A stretch of DNA of 46,025 nucleotides from JAULUH01 sp032111745 (GCA_032111745.1 JAULUH010000285.1:1-46025), one strand, 5' to 3'. Shown: positions 15,149 through 23,180, numbered from the stretch's first letter. Numbers and translations: made by a program. Notes: generated from the sequence alone by a model not told the origin.

Positions 15149-16240
15149 TTACCTGCGCAGGGGTTGTGTATCATCAAGAATCATCATCGCATCGCCAAAC
15201 GAGTAAAACCGATACCCCTCATCGATGGCCTCTCGATATGCGCGGTCGATCAAGGCTTTGCCGGCGAACGCGCTGACCAGCATGAGCAGGGTGCTGCGCG
15301 GCAGGTGGAAGTTGGTGATCATGGCATCCACGGCCCGGAAGCGATAGCCGGGGCGGATGAACAGGTTGATGTCCCCGTTGAAGGCCGCCACCCGCTGCCA
15401 GGGGCAGGCGCTGGTGTCGTAGGGGTCCAACCCCTGGGCCCCGGTGGCCGCCCACTCCAGGGTGCGCACGGCCGTGGTGCCCACGGCTACGATGCGGCCC
15501 CCGGCGAGGGTGGTGTCGTTGACCTGGCGGGCCACCTCCGGCGACAGGGAGGCCCATTCGGCGTGCATGGGGTGGTCCTCGATGCGCTCTGTGCGCACCG
15601 GCTGGAAGGTGTCCAGGCCGATGTGCAGGGTGACCAGGGCCATGCCCACCCCCTGCCGCCGCAGCGCCAGCAGCAGCTCCGGCGTGAAGTGCAGGCCGGC
15701 CGTGGAGGAGGCCACCGAGCCCTCGACCCGGCTGTACACCGTCTGGTAGCGCTCGGGATCGGCCAGCGGCTCGTGGATGTAGGGCGGCAGGGGTACCTGG
15801 CCCACCTCGTGCAGCCACTGGCTGGCGGGTGGATCGAAGCGCACGATGCGTCCCCCGCCTTCTGTCTCGGCGACGATGGTGGCGGTGACGGCGAGACCCA
15901 GCTCCTCCGGCGTGTCGACGAGCACGGCGATCCCCGGTCGCAGGCCCTTGCCACCTACCAGACACTGCCAGTCGCCGCCGGCCACGGGGTGCAACAGCAG
16001 GAGCTCCACCTGGCCCCCGGTACTCTTGTGCCCGAAAAGCCGGGCCGGGAGCACCCGGCTATCGTTTCCCACCAGCAGGTCGCCCGGCCGCAAATAGGCT
16101 CCGATATCGCGAAAGATGCGGTGTTCCAGGCTGCCGCGGTCGCGATGGACCACCAGCAGCCGCGCTGCATCCCGCGGCTCCACGGGGGTCTGGGCCACCC
16201 GCTCCGCCGGCAGGTGGTAGTCGAACTCGGCCGTCTCCAT
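15149..16240 (-). CDS. queA: S-adenosylmethionine:tRNA ribosyltransferase-isomerase
   Basis: The 363-residue protein matches QueA throughout: the start FDYHLPAERVAQTPVEPRDAARLLV, the internal KSTGGQVELLLL, the block SVASSTAGLHFT, the HIGLDTFQPV motif and the C-terminal FHLPRSTLLMLVSAFAG. QueA transfers the ribosyl part of SAM to 7-aminomethyl-7-deazaguanine in tRNA, giving epoxyqueuosine at the wobble position of GUN anticodons. Length is typical. The start ATG at 16240 lies 9 bases after the amidotransferase gene; no clear Shine-Dalgarno sequence is seen. The ruvB-queA association is common in bacteria. Confidence 0.96.
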   Translation of the reverse strand: METAEFDYHLPAERVAQTPVEPRDAARLLVVHRDRGSLEHRIFRDIGAYLRPGDLLVGNDSRVLPARLFGHKSTGGQVELLLLHPVAGGDWQCLVGGKGLRPGIAVLVDTPEELGLAVTATIVAETEGGGRIVRFDPPASQWLHEVGQVPLPPYIHEPLADPERYQTVYSRVEGSVASSTAGLHFTPELLLALRRQGVGMALVTLHIGLDTFQPVRTERIEDHPMHAEWASLSPEVARQVNDTTLAGGRIVAVGTTAVRTLEWAATGAQGLDPYDTSACPWQRVAAFNGDINLFIRPGYRFRAVDAMITNFHLPRSTLLMLVSAFAGKALIDRAYREAIDEGYRFYSFGDAMMILDDTQPLRR

Positions 16241-16249
16241 GGCTGGGGC

Positions 16250-16972
16250 CTAGGGCCCCGCCCCATCGCGGGCCGCAGCCACGAAGGCCGTGAACAGCCG
16301 CCGGTGCGCCGCGTCCAGCTCGTAGAAGCGCTCGGGATGCCACTGCACCCCTAGCATCCAGCGGTGGTCCTCCCCGGTGATCCCCTCCAGGATGGGCGGG
16401 CCAGCCACGGTGGTGGCGGCCGGCTGCAGGCCCGGGGCCAGCAATTCCAGGGTCACAGCCTGGTGGTGATAGGTGTTGGTGGACAGCCGGCCGTCCGTGC
16501 CGAGCACCTCGGCCAGGAGGGTTCCCGGCCGCACCTCCACGTCGTGGCGCAGCACGCTGCCGGGGGGCGAGCGATGGCCGTCCACGTGCTGCACCAGCCC
16601 GCCGCCCGCGGCCACGTTGAGCACTTGCAGCCCCCTGCACACGGCCAGCACAGGCACATCCGTGTGCAGGGCGGCCCGGGCCAGGCCCAGCTCCAGCTCG
16701 TCGCGGCTGATGTGGATGGCCCGCTTCTCTGTCCCCTCCAGGGGCCGGCCGTAGTAGCGCGGATGCACGTCGCCGCCGCCCGACAGCAGCAGGCCGTCCA
16801 GCTCCGCCAGCTGCTCCCCGGGGGGCAGCACGGCCGTCTCGGGCGTCAGCAGCACTGGCTCGCCGCCGGCCCACAGCACCGCCCACCAGTAGTTGCGTAT
16901 CCAGCGGTCGAAGTAGTCCTTGTCGCGGCTCTTGGCCGTGATCCCGATGCGAGGCTTGGTGTTGTCGGTCAT
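16250..16972 (-). CDS. Class I glutamine amidotransferase-like / gamma-glutamyl-GABA hydrolase family (PuuD-like)
   Basis: A 240-residue class I amidotransferase-fold hydrolase. The nucleophile elbow is PVLAVCRGLQVLNVAAGG, and the catalytic His and Glu lie in GVQWHPERF. The N terminus KPRIGITA and the segment RDYFDRWI-like DKDYFDRWIRNYW fit the PuuD group, which hydrolyses gamma-glutamyl amides such as gamma-glutamyl-GABA; the actual substrate is unknown. Its ATG overlaps the ruvB stop codon (ATGA), so the two are translationally coupled, although no functional link to recombination is evident. Confidence 0.88.
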   Translation of the reverse strand: MTDNTKPRIGITAKSRDKDYFDRWIRNYWWAVLWAGGEPVLLTPETAVLPPGEQLAELDGLLLSGGGDVHPRYYGRPLEGTEKRAIHISRDELELGLARAALHTDVPVLAVCRGLQVLNVAAGGGLVQHVDGHRSPPGSVLRHDVEVRPGTLLAEVLGTDGRLSTNTYHHQAVTLELLAPGLQPAATTVAGPPILEGITGEDHRWMLGVQWHPERFYELDAAHRRLFTAFVAAARDGAGP

Positions 16973-18036
16973 AGCTCCTGGTCGTCGAACAGCCCCGGCT
17001 GGTCCCTGCCCCGCAGCGCCTCCCCGGCCGGGGGCGGCTCACCGCTGAAGGCCAGGCCCAGGTGATCGTAGGCGCGACGGGTCGCCACGCGGCCCCGGGG
17101 TGTGCGGTCGAGGAAGCCTAGCTGCAGCAGATACGGCTCGACCACGTCCATGATGGTGCCGGGGTCCTCGCTGAGGGCCGCGGCGATGGTATCGAGGCCC
17201 ACCGGCCCGCCGCCGAACTTCTCGATCACCGTGGCCAGCACCTTGCGGTCCAGCTCGTCCAGCCCCAGGTGGTCGACCTCCATCAGGTCCAGTGCGGCGT
17301 CCGCTACCGCGGCGTTGATGGTCCCGTCGCCGCGGACCTGGGCATAGTCGCGCACCCGGCGCAGCAGGCGCAGCCCCACGCGTGGCGTGCCCCGGGCCCG
17401 GCGGGCAATCTCCTGCGCACCGTCCTCGGTGATCTGTACCTGCAGCATGGCCGCGGCCCGCTGCACGATCTGTTCCAGCGCAGCCTGGTCGTAGAAGTCG
17501 AAGCGGTAGACCGCGCCGAAGCGGGAGCGCAGGGGGGCGGTGAGCAGGGCCAGGCGGGTGGTGGCGCCGATTACTGTAAAGCGCGGCAGTTTGAGGCGGA
17601 TGGACTTGGCGCTAGGCCCCTTGCCGATGACGATGTCCAGCGCAAAGTCCTCCATGGCCGGGTACAGGATCTCTTCCACGGCCCGTCCCAAACGGTGCAC
17701 CTCGTCGATGAAGAGGATATCCCCCTTGCGCAGGTTGGTGAGAATGGCTGCCAGGTCGCCGGCCCGCTCGATGGCTGGACCTGCGGTCACCTTCATGTTG
17801 ACGCCCATCTCGTTGGCCAGGACGTGGGCCATGCTGGTCTTGCCGAGGCCGGGGGGGCCGTAGAGCAGGATGTGGTCCAGGGTCTCTTCCCGCTGCCGCG
17901 CCGCCGTGATCAGGATGTTCAGGTTGGCGCGCAGACGGTCCTGGCCGATCATGTCCTCCAGGTGCCGGGGCCGCAGGGCCGCGTCCAGGACGACCTCCTC
18001 GGGACGCCGCTGCGCGGAGACGGGTCGCTGTTCCAT
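16969..18036 (-). CDS. ruvB: Holliday junction branch migration ATPase RuvB
   Basis: This is full-length RuvB (355 residues), the AAA+ motor that drives branch migration of Holliday junctions with RuvA. Visible motifs include LRPRHLEDMIGQ, Walker A GPPGLGKTSM, Walker B LFIDEVHRL, sensor 1 IGATTRLALLTAPLRSRFG and the C-terminal winged-helix segment GGPVGLDTIAAAL...EPYLLQLGFLDRTPRGR. It starts at ATG 18036 only 8 bases after a TATAAT box, so the mRNA is probably leaderless or nearly so. It is the first gene of an operon with the amidotransferase, queA and the GT-C-like gene. ruvA and ruvC are not in the window. Confidence 0.97.
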   Translation of the reverse strand: MEQRPVSAQRRPEEVVLDAALRPRHLEDMIGQDRLRANLNILITAARQREETLDHILLYGPPGLGKTSMAHVLANEMGVNMKVTAGPAIERAGDLAAILTNLRKGDILFIDEVHRLGRAVEEILYPAMEDFALDIVIGKGPSAKSIRLKLPRFTVIGATTRLALLTAPLRSRFGAVYRFDFYDQAALEQIVQRAAAMLQVQITEDGAQEIARRARGTPRVGLRLLRRVRDYAQVRGDGTINAAVADAALDLMEVDHLGLDELDRKVLATVIEKFGGGPVGLDTIAAALSEDPGTIMDVVEPYLLQLGFLDRTPRGRVATRRAYDHLGLAFSGEPPPAGEALRGRDQPGLFDDQEL

Positions 18037-18044
18037 AGGGAAGG

Positions 18045-18050
18045 ATTATA
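18045..18050 (-). promoter_or_regulatory. Extended -10 box of ruvB (leaderless type)
   Basis: Minus-strand TGGTATAAT is an extended -10 element whose last base lies 8 bases before the ruvB ATG. No convincing -35 box or Shine-Dalgarno sequence is seen. Confidence 0.65.
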
Positions 18051-18111
18051 CCAGACCTGGCCCGCCACGAGAAACCCCCTGGAGGGTTGTCGCGCTGCCT
18101 GGCGACGCGTA

Positions 18112-18189
18112 GGGGCATGAACAGCGGGGTGGGGCGGGGCAGCCGCAGCCCACCCCCACCCCCCAGTCCCACCCCGCTGTTCATGCCCC
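18112..18189. terminator. Perfect 22-bp inverted repeat
   Basis: The arm starting GGGGCATGAACAGCGGGG (18112-18133) is the exact reverse complement of 18168-18189, with a 34-base G/C-tract loop. It lies in the 172 bases between the DUF4870-like gene and ruvB, both on the minus strand. It could end the upstream transcript, but there is no uridine run and perfect arms of this length also suggest a small mobile remnant. Confidence 0.6.
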
Positions 18190-18208
18190 GCACCAACCTC
18201 TCGATGGC

Positions 18209-18775
18209 CTACAGCCAGCGCTGGTCCTCCAGGAACTGGGTCAGCCCCGGGATGCGGAAGCGCTTGCCGTTGAGCGCCAGCAGGGCATAGTACAGGGGCA
18301 GCAACCAGATCAGGATCATCGCCGGGACAATGAAGCACAGGCAGAGAATGCCGATGATCGACACGCCGGCTATGGTCGCCATGATGCTCAGGGCACCCAG
18401 CAACAGCCAGATCGAAATCCCCAGGGCCAGCGATTGCACCGCATGGTAGCGCTGGAACGCCCGCTGCTTGCTGGTCTCCGAGATCAGCAGGATGACCGGC
18501 ACCACGAACCCCAGGGGGAAGATCAGCTGGCTGCCGTAGGCGATGGCCGCCAGGAGCTTGTCGTCGCTGGTCGCCAGCGGATCGTACTCGTTGTCCGTGG
18601 TCAAATGGTCCGTGATCGTCCGGCGCTGATCGTCGCTCTCCTGGCCCGTCGCCTCCGGTGCCTCTATCTGCGGTGGCTCCAGCTCAGGGAGTGCCGCCTC
18701 GACGCTCTCAGTCGCCTGCTCGGCAGCGGCTTCCACCGGCTGCTCCGTGCCCTCGTCCTTCTTCTTCTTCGGCAC
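18209..18775 (-). CDS. DUF4870-like small membrane protein
   Basis: The 188-residue protein has a charged, Glu-rich N-terminal region (about 65 residues, beginning MPKKKKDEG) and a C-terminal part with three or four hydrophobic helices. The stretch KLLAAIAYGSQLIFPLGFVVPVIL...QRYHAVQSLAL matches the pattern of DUF4870/Tic20-like membrane proteins, whose function is unknown. Translation starts at GTG 18775, preceded by AAGGAGG with a good gap. The opposite strand carries fmt, divergently. A TATAGT sequence (complement, near 18856) is a possible -10 box. Confidence 0.8.
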   Translation of the reverse strand: MPKKKKDEGTEQPVEAAAEQATESVEAALPELEPPQIEAPEATGQESDDQRRTITDHLTTDNEYDPLATSDDKLLAAIAYGSQLIFPLGFVVPVILLISETSKQRAFQRYHAVQSLALGISIWLLLGALSIMATIAGVSIIGILCLCFIVPAMILIWLLPLYYALLALNGKRFRIPGLTQFLEDQRWL

Positions 18776-18941
18776 GTGGTCCTCCTTGATCAGGTCTTCC
18801 AGGCTCGCACCGGCCCATGGGCACGCTGCGGGCTCCCGTCTCTTCTACACCACTATACGCTCCACTCGGCTGAAGGTTGCACGATATCCCCCCACTTTCA
18901 CCGCCCAATCGCCGTGATTCCTGCCTTCGGTGGGCCTGTGC

Positions 18942-18947
18942 TACAAT
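18942..18947 (+). promoter_or_regulatory. -10 box of fmt (leaderless type)
   Basis: TACAAT ends 7 bases before the fmt ATG, so transcription would begin at or beside the start codon. No Shine-Dalgarno sequence is present. Confidence 0.6.
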
Positions 18948-18954
18948 CCAGCCC

Positions 18955-19899
18955 ATGGCTCGCATCGTCTTCATGGGCACGCCCGATTTCGCCGTGCCGT
19001 CCCTGGCAGCCCTGGTGGCCGGCGGCTACGACGTCGCTGCCGTCGTCACCCAGCCGGACCGGCCCAGCGGTCGCGGCCGCCAGATGGCCACCTCCCCGGT
19101 CAAGCAGTTCGCCGCGGCCCATGCCCTCCCGGTGCTGCAGCCCGAGACCCTGCGCGCGCCGGAGGCTGTGGCTGCCCTGGCCGCACTGCGGCCGGACCTG
19201 ATCGTGGTGGCCGCCTTTGGACAGATCCTGCGGCCCGCGGTGCTCAGCCTGCCGCCCCGCGGCTGCCTCAACGTGCACGCCTCCCTGCTGCCCCGCTGGC
19301 GAGGCGCGGCCCCGGTGCAGGCGGCCATTCTGGCCGGCGACCAGGTCACCGGCAGCACCATCATGCTCATGGACCAGGGAATGGACACCGGCCCCATCCT
19401 GGCCCAGGCCGCGCTTTTGATCGAGCCTGATGACACGGGCGGCGCACTCACGGAACGGCTGGCGCAGCAGGGCGCCGGGCTCCTCATGGCCACCCTGCCT
19501 GCCTACCTGGCGGGCCACATCGCCCCGCAGCTCCAGGATGAGCGCCTGGCCACCATCTGCCGCCCAATCCGCAAGGAGCAGGGGCGTATCGACTGGACCC
19601 GCCCGGCTCGCGAGATCAGCCGCCAGGTGCGCGCCTATCACCCCTGGCCTGCGGCCACCACGACCTGGCACGGCGTGCCCCTCAAGGTGCTGGCCGCCGC
19701 TCCCGCCACTATCCCCCTACCGGCCGCGGCCCAGTCCGGCACCGTGCTGCAGCAGGAGGGCCGGGTCATGGTTGCCACCGGTGAGGACCTGCTGGAGCTG
19801 CAGCAGGTGCAGCTGGCCGGCCGCGGCGCTATATCTGCCGTCGATTTCGCCCGCGGCCAGCGCGGCTTTGTCGGCAACGTGCTGGGCGCGGAGGCGTGA
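18955..19899 (+). CDS. fmt: Methionyl-tRNA formyltransferase
   Basis: The 314-residue protein starts MARIVFMGTPDFAVPSL and contains the formyl-tetrahydrofolate-binding and catalytic segment LNVHASLLPRWRGAAPVQ with the Asn and His, and the MDQGMDTGPIL block with the Asp, plus a C-terminal tRNA-binding domain. It formylates initiator Met-tRNA. Full-length for the family. The ATG at 18955 is fixed by the conserved N terminus; the longer frame from 18877 has no conserved residues. The usual partner def is absent here. It is followed within 45 bases by tRNA-Pro, which has its own promoter. Confidence 0.96.
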   Translation: MARIVFMGTPDFAVPSLAALVAGGYDVAAVVTQPDRPSGRGRQMATSPVKQFAAAHALPVLQPETLRAPEAVAALAALRPDLIVVAAFGQILRPAVLSLPPRGCLNVHASLLPRWRGAAPVQAAILAGDQVTGSTIMLMDQGMDTGPILAQAALLIEPDDTGGALTERLAQQGAGLLMATLPAYLAGHIAPQLQDERLATICRPIRKEQGRIDWTRPAREISRQVRAYHPWPAATTTWHGVPLKVLAAAPATIPLPAAAQSGTVLQQEGRVMVATGEDLLELQQVQLAGRGAISAVDFARGQRGFVGNVLGAEA

Positions 19900-19902
19900 C
19901 AT

Positions 19903-19932
19903 TTGGCAAAAAACTTACCGCCGTGCTATAAT
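19903..19932 (+). promoter_or_regulatory. Promoter for tRNA-Pro
   Basis: TTGGCA (19903-19908) and a perfect TATAAT (19927-19932) are 18 bases apart. The start would lie a few bases before the tRNA 5' end at 19944. Confidence 0.75.
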
Positions 19933-19943
19933 TCCATGGTTCT

Positions 19944-20017
<74 letters not shown>

Positions 20018-20028
20018 CTAGAGGCTGG

Positions 20029-20087
20029 GGTCAATGGCGTGACCTGCACATACCAGTTGGCCGATGGCAAGGACGCCATCGGCCTTT
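20029..20087 (+). promoter_or_regulatory. Tandem hairpins with A1-G4 hexaloops: candidate ANTAR-binding RNA element
   Basis: Hairpin 1: GGTCA (20029-20033), loop ATGGCG, TGACC (20040-20044). Hairpin 2: GGCCGATGGC (20059-20068), loop AAGGAC, GCCATCGGCC (20075-20084), then TTT. Both hexaloops have A at position 1 and G at position 4, and the linker is 14 bases. This is the described recognition pattern of ANTAR-domain RNA-binding regulators. It lies directly upstream of the kinase gene whose partner regulator carries an ANTAR domain. Hairpin 2 could also act as a weak terminator for tRNA-Pro. Confidence 0.6.
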
Positions 20088-20134
20088 GCGTATTCCCTGT
20101 GCCGGCGAGGCCGCGGCCTGGTAGGAAGGCGATC

Positions 20135-21610
20135 GTGCTGCAACCTGAGTCTGCATGGAGCAGCGAGCTGTCGGCAGACGACATCGCCCTGTTGAGGCGG
20201 ATCGAAGGCGGCATGCCCCTGCTGGCCGATATCAGCCGCGCTGATGTCAGCCTGATTGCGCGAGATCGGGGCCAGGCCGTGGTGATCGCCCAGGCCCAGC
20301 CCCGCTCCATAGCCTCCGTCTACCGCCAGCCGTGGGTCGGCCGCCGGACCCCGGTGACCGAGTCCGAGCTGGTAGCCGATGGCCTGCTGCACGGACGTCC
20401 TGACAAGCGCCAGCTCAAGCTGCTGGAGCAAGGCGCCACCATCATCCAGCAGGTCTTTCCCGTCCTCCACCAGGGCCGGCCGATTCCGGCCGTGCTGCAG
20501 ATCGAGACCAGCCTGATTGCCTCGGAACGCCAGCGCCGGCGCCACAAGAGCTTCCGGCAAGCCGTGGATTATCTGCGGGCCATGGTGTTGCACGGCGACC
20601 TGGCCGATGCCGCCAGCCTGCCTCCGTTCACCGAATGGGATGGCATCTTCTTCGTCGACGACGACCTGCACATCCGGTACCTCAGCGGCATCGCCAACAA
20701 CCTCTATCGCCGGCTGGGCTACCTGGACGAGCTGCACGGCCGCCATATCGGCGACCTGCAGACGCGCGACGAGCTGCTGGTGCGCGAGGCCTTTGCCAGC
20801 CATAGCTGCCAGCACCACCAGGTCATGGAAGGCAGCCTGAATTGGACCCGGGTGGTGGTCCCCATCTGGAGCTATCCGCCGGGTTGGTTGTCTTTCGGGC
20901 GCAATGGTGTGTCCAAGCCGGTGCTGCGCGGCGCCCTGGTGATGGTGCACGACAACACCGAGGCCATCCGCAAGGCCCAGGAGCTCAAGGTCCTGACCAC
21001 CATGGTGCAGGAGGTCCACCACCGGGTCAAGAACAACCTGCAGACCGTGGCCTCGATCCTGCGCATGCAGGCCCGCCGCGCGGAGGGCGACGAGGCCCGT
21101 CTCCTGTTGCAGGAGGCGGTCAACCGCGTGCTGGCGGTGTCGGTCATCCACGAGTTCCTGTCGCGCGACGAGCAGCAGGTCATCAACATCCGCGACGTGT
21201 GCCAGCGCATCGTGACCCAGACCCAGCGTGCCGCCATGCAGCCCGAGAAGGCCGTTGCCCTGCACGTCGACGGGCCATCCATCTACCTGCCCTCGCAGCA
21301 GGCCACCGCCTGCGCCCTGGTGGCCAACGAGCTGCTCTTGAACGCCCTGGAGCACGCATTTATGAACCGCAGCCGCGGCTCGGTCAGCATGACTCTCCAG
21401 GACCAGGGCGACCAGGTCGTCCTTCAGGTGGCGGACGATGGGATCGGCCTGCCTGCCAGCTTCGACCTCGGCGCGTCCGACAGCCTGGGCTTGAGCATCG
21501 TGCGCACCCTGGTCGAGGGCGACCTCAAGGGCCAGCTGGTGCTGGAGCCGGGCCAGCCCGGCACCCGAGCCATCGTCACCTTTCGCAAGGGCCAGCTCGA
21601 CGGCGCCTGA
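20135..21610 (+). CDS. pdtaS: PdtaS-like sensor histidine kinase (HisKA_2 type)
   Basis: The 491-residue soluble kinase has an N-terminal GAF-like sensory domain of the histidine-kinase N-terminal family (MPLLADISRADVSLIARDRG), a PAS-like domain (WDGIFFVDDDLHIRYLSG), a HisKA_2 dimerisation helix with EVHHRVKNNLQTVASIL (phosphoacceptor His296), and a HATPase with N box NELLLNALEHAF and G boxes DDGIGLP and LGLSIVRTL. No membrane segments are seen, as in mycobacterial PdtaS. Start: GTG 20135 with AGGAAGG 5 bases before it; the open frame extends upstream into the tRNA, which cannot be the start. The response regulator gene follows 34 bases later. Confidence 0.85.
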   Translation: MLQPESAWSSELSADDIALLRRIEGGMPLLADISRADVSLIARDRGQAVVIAQAQPRSIASVYRQPWVGRRTPVTESELVADGLLHGRPDKRQLKLLEQGATIIQQVFPVLHQGRPIPAVLQIETSLIASERQRRRHKSFRQAVDYLRAMVLHGDLADAASLPPFTEWDGIFFVDDDLHIRYLSGIANNLYRRLGYLDELHGRHIGDLQTRDELLVREAFASHSCQHHQVMEGSLNWTRVVVPIWSYPPGWLSFGRNGVSKPVLRGALVMVHDNTEAIRKAQELKVLTTMVQEVHHRVKNNLQTVASILRMQARRAEGDEARLLLQEAVNRVLAVSVIHEFLSRDEQQVINIRDVCQRIVTQTQRAAMQPEKAVALHVDGPSIYLPSQQATACALVANELLLNALEHAFMNRSRGSVSMTLQDQGDQVVLQVADDGIGLPASFDLGASDSLGLSIVRTLVEGDLKGQLVLEPGQPGTRAIVTFRKGQLDGA

Positions 21611-21644
21611 TGCCCCTTATACTCTCTATGAAAGAGGTGATCTT

Positions 21645-22232
21645 GTGGAACGCAAACGTGTCGTAATCGCCGACGACGAGGCGATCATCCGGCAGGACCT
21701 GCGGGAAATGCTCACCAACCTGGGCTACCTGGTGGTGGGCGCGGTGGGCGACGGCCGCAGCGCCGTCAACCTGGCCCGCGAGCTCAGGCCTGACCTGGTC
21801 ATCATGGATATCCGCATGCCCGACATGGATGGCATCGAGGCCGCCAAGCTGCTGACCCGCGACAACATCTGTCCCGTGCTGCTGCTGTCGGCCTACAGCC
21901 AGCGGGAGCTGGTCGAGCGCGCCGCCGATGCCGGCGTGTCCGGCTACGTCATCAAGCCCTTCGACGAGGCCAACCTCCTGCCGGCCATTGAGGTCGTCCT
22001 GGCCCGCTTCCAGGAGTACCAGGCCATCGTCGAGGAGGCTGATCGCCTGGAGGAGCGCCTGGAGACCCGGGTCGCCGTCGACCGCGCCAAGGGCATTCTC
22101 ATGGACACCCGGGGCATGACCGAGCAAGAGGCCTTCCGCAACATCCAGCGCATGAGCATGAACAGCCGCAAGTCCATGCGGGAGGTCGCCGAAGCCATCA
22201 TCCTGGCCCACCAGATGAGCGTGGCCTCCTAA
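21645..22232 (+). CDS. pdtaR: PdtaR-like ANTAR-domain response regulator
   Basis: The 195-residue protein has an N-terminal receiver domain (acidic pair Asp10-Asp11, phosphoacceptor Asp55 in VIMDIRMPD, conserved Lys in VIKPFDE) and a C-terminal ANTAR domain (VAVDRAKGILMDTRGMTEQEAFRNIQRMSMNSRKSMREVAEAI is its extent, about residues 143-190). ANTAR domains bind RNA hairpins and act by transcription antitermination. With the kinase it forms the PdtaS-PdtaR pair known in Actinobacteria. Start GTG 21645 follows AGAGGTG with a 6-base gap. A strong terminator follows the gene. Confidence 0.92.
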   Translation: MERKRVVIADDEAIIRQDLREMLTNLGYLVVGAVGDGRSAVNLARELRPDLVIMDIRMPDMDGIEAAKLLTRDNICPVLLLSAYSQRELVERAADAGVSGYVIKPFDEANLLPAIEVVLARFQEYQAIVEEADRLEERLETRVAVDRAKGILMDTRGMTEQEAFRNIQRMSMNSRKSMREVAEAIILAHQMSVAS

Positions 22233-22276
22233 AGCCCGCTCAATCCGGCTTTCATCGTGACGTGGAGGCATTAGCG

Positions 22277-22306
22277 AAGCGCCTCGCCTATGCTGGCGAG
22301 GCGCTT
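22277..22306 (+). terminator. Terminator after the pdtaR-like gene
   Basis: A 12-bp stem (AAGCGCCTCGCC with its complement) surrounds the 6-base loop TATGCT, followed by TTCGA. The loop lacks A1, so it does not match the ANTAR pattern. Confidence 0.75.
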
Positions 22307-22330
22307 TCGACTCCTCACCGACAGCGACCT

Positions 22331-22359
22331 TTGCCAATCCGGTCGCGATGGGCTATAAT
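22331..22359 (+). promoter_or_regulatory. Promoter for the glycosyltransferase operon
   Basis: TTGCCA (22331-22336) and TATAAT (22354-22359) are 17 bases apart. The leader of about 73 bases contains a stable hairpin (22405-22421, CAGCCGG stem) shortly before the ribosome binding site. Confidence 0.75.
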
Positions 22360-22438
22360 GGGGGCCGTGCGCGGGCTCCCTCCCCGGGCCAGCGCATCAT
22401 CTGTCAGCCGGCTGCCGGCTGGCCCACGCGGAGGAAAG

Positions 22439-23170
22439 GTGAAAGTCTCGATCCTGATTCCGGTCTATAACGAGCGCGATACCCTGCCCGTGATCCTTGA
22501 GCGGGTGCGCATGGTCAACTTGACGCCAAATGGGACCAGACCGGTCTACGTCAAGAACCCCACGCCCCTGGAGAAGGAAATCGTGGTCGTGGACGACGGC
22601 TCCACCGACGGCTCCCGGGAGATCCTGCGCCAGGAGGCCGCGGCGGGAGATCTCAAGGTGGTGTTCCACGATCGCAACCGGGGCAAGGGCGCGGCCGTGC
22701 GTACTGCCATCGAGGCGGCTACGGGCGACATCCTACTGATCCAGGATGCCGACTTGGAGTACGATCCGCGCGATTATCCAGCCCTGTTGCTGCCTATTCT
22801 CGAGTGCCGCGCCGATGTGGTGTACGGCTCGCGCTTCCTCGGTGGTCCTCGCAAGGCGATGCTCTTCTGGCACATGCTAGCCAACAAGATGATCACCTTG
22901 CTGGCCAACGTGCTCTACGACGCCATCCTGTCCGACCTGGAGACCTGCTACAAGGTGATGCGCGCCGAGGTGCTTCGGGGCATGCCCCTGCGCTCGCGGC
23001 GCTTTGAGATCGAGCCCGAGATCACGGCCAAGATCCTGAAGCGCGGCTATCGTATTTACGAGGTGCCCATCTCCTACACCGGCCGGGAATACCACGAGGG
23101 CAAGAAGATTGGGCTCGCGGATGCCTTCGAGGCCGTCTGGGCCCTATTGAAGTACCGTTTCGTCGACTGA
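22439..23170 (+). CDS. GT2-family glycosyltransferase (dolichol-phosphate mannosyltransferase-like)
   Basis: The 243-residue protein has a GT-A fold: VSILIPVYNERDTLP, the nucleotide-binding VDDGSTDGSREILR, a DADLEYDP metal-binding block and GSRFLGG. It resembles enzymes that transfer a sugar from a nucleotide donor to a polyprenyl phosphate. The neighbouring GT-C and YfhO proteins would use such lipid-linked sugars as donors, so the three genes plausibly form one cell-envelope glycosylation operon. Start GTG 22439 lies 4 bases after GGAGG; ATG 22358 within the promoter -10 box is unlikely. Confidence 0.88.
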   Translation: MKVSILIPVYNERDTLPVILERVRMVNLTPNGTRPVYVKNPTPLEKEIVVVDDGSTDGSREILRQEAAAGDLKVVFHDRNRGKGAAVRTAIEAATGDILLIQDADLEYDPRDYPALLLPILECRADVVYGSRFLGGPRKAMLFWHMLANKMITLLANVLYDAILSDLETCYKVMRAEVLRGMPLRSRRFEIEPEITAKILKRGYRIYEVPISYTGREYHEGKKIGLADAFEAVWALLKYRFVD

Positions 23171-23180
23171 GGGAACGGAC

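Noticed and set aside
20018..21355. 445-codon minus-strand frame
   Set aside because: Antisense to the histidine kinase; the composition is typical of shadow frames in GC-rich DNA.
22277..22306. Hexaloop hairpin after the pdtaR-like gene as another ANTAR site
   Set aside because: The loop TATGCT lacks A at position 1, and it is a single hairpin that looks like an ordinary terminator.
22358..22438. ATG at 22358 as the start of the GT2 gene
   Set aside because: It overlaps the TATAAT box itself and the added residues are not conserved; GTG 22439 lies at the conserved N terminus.
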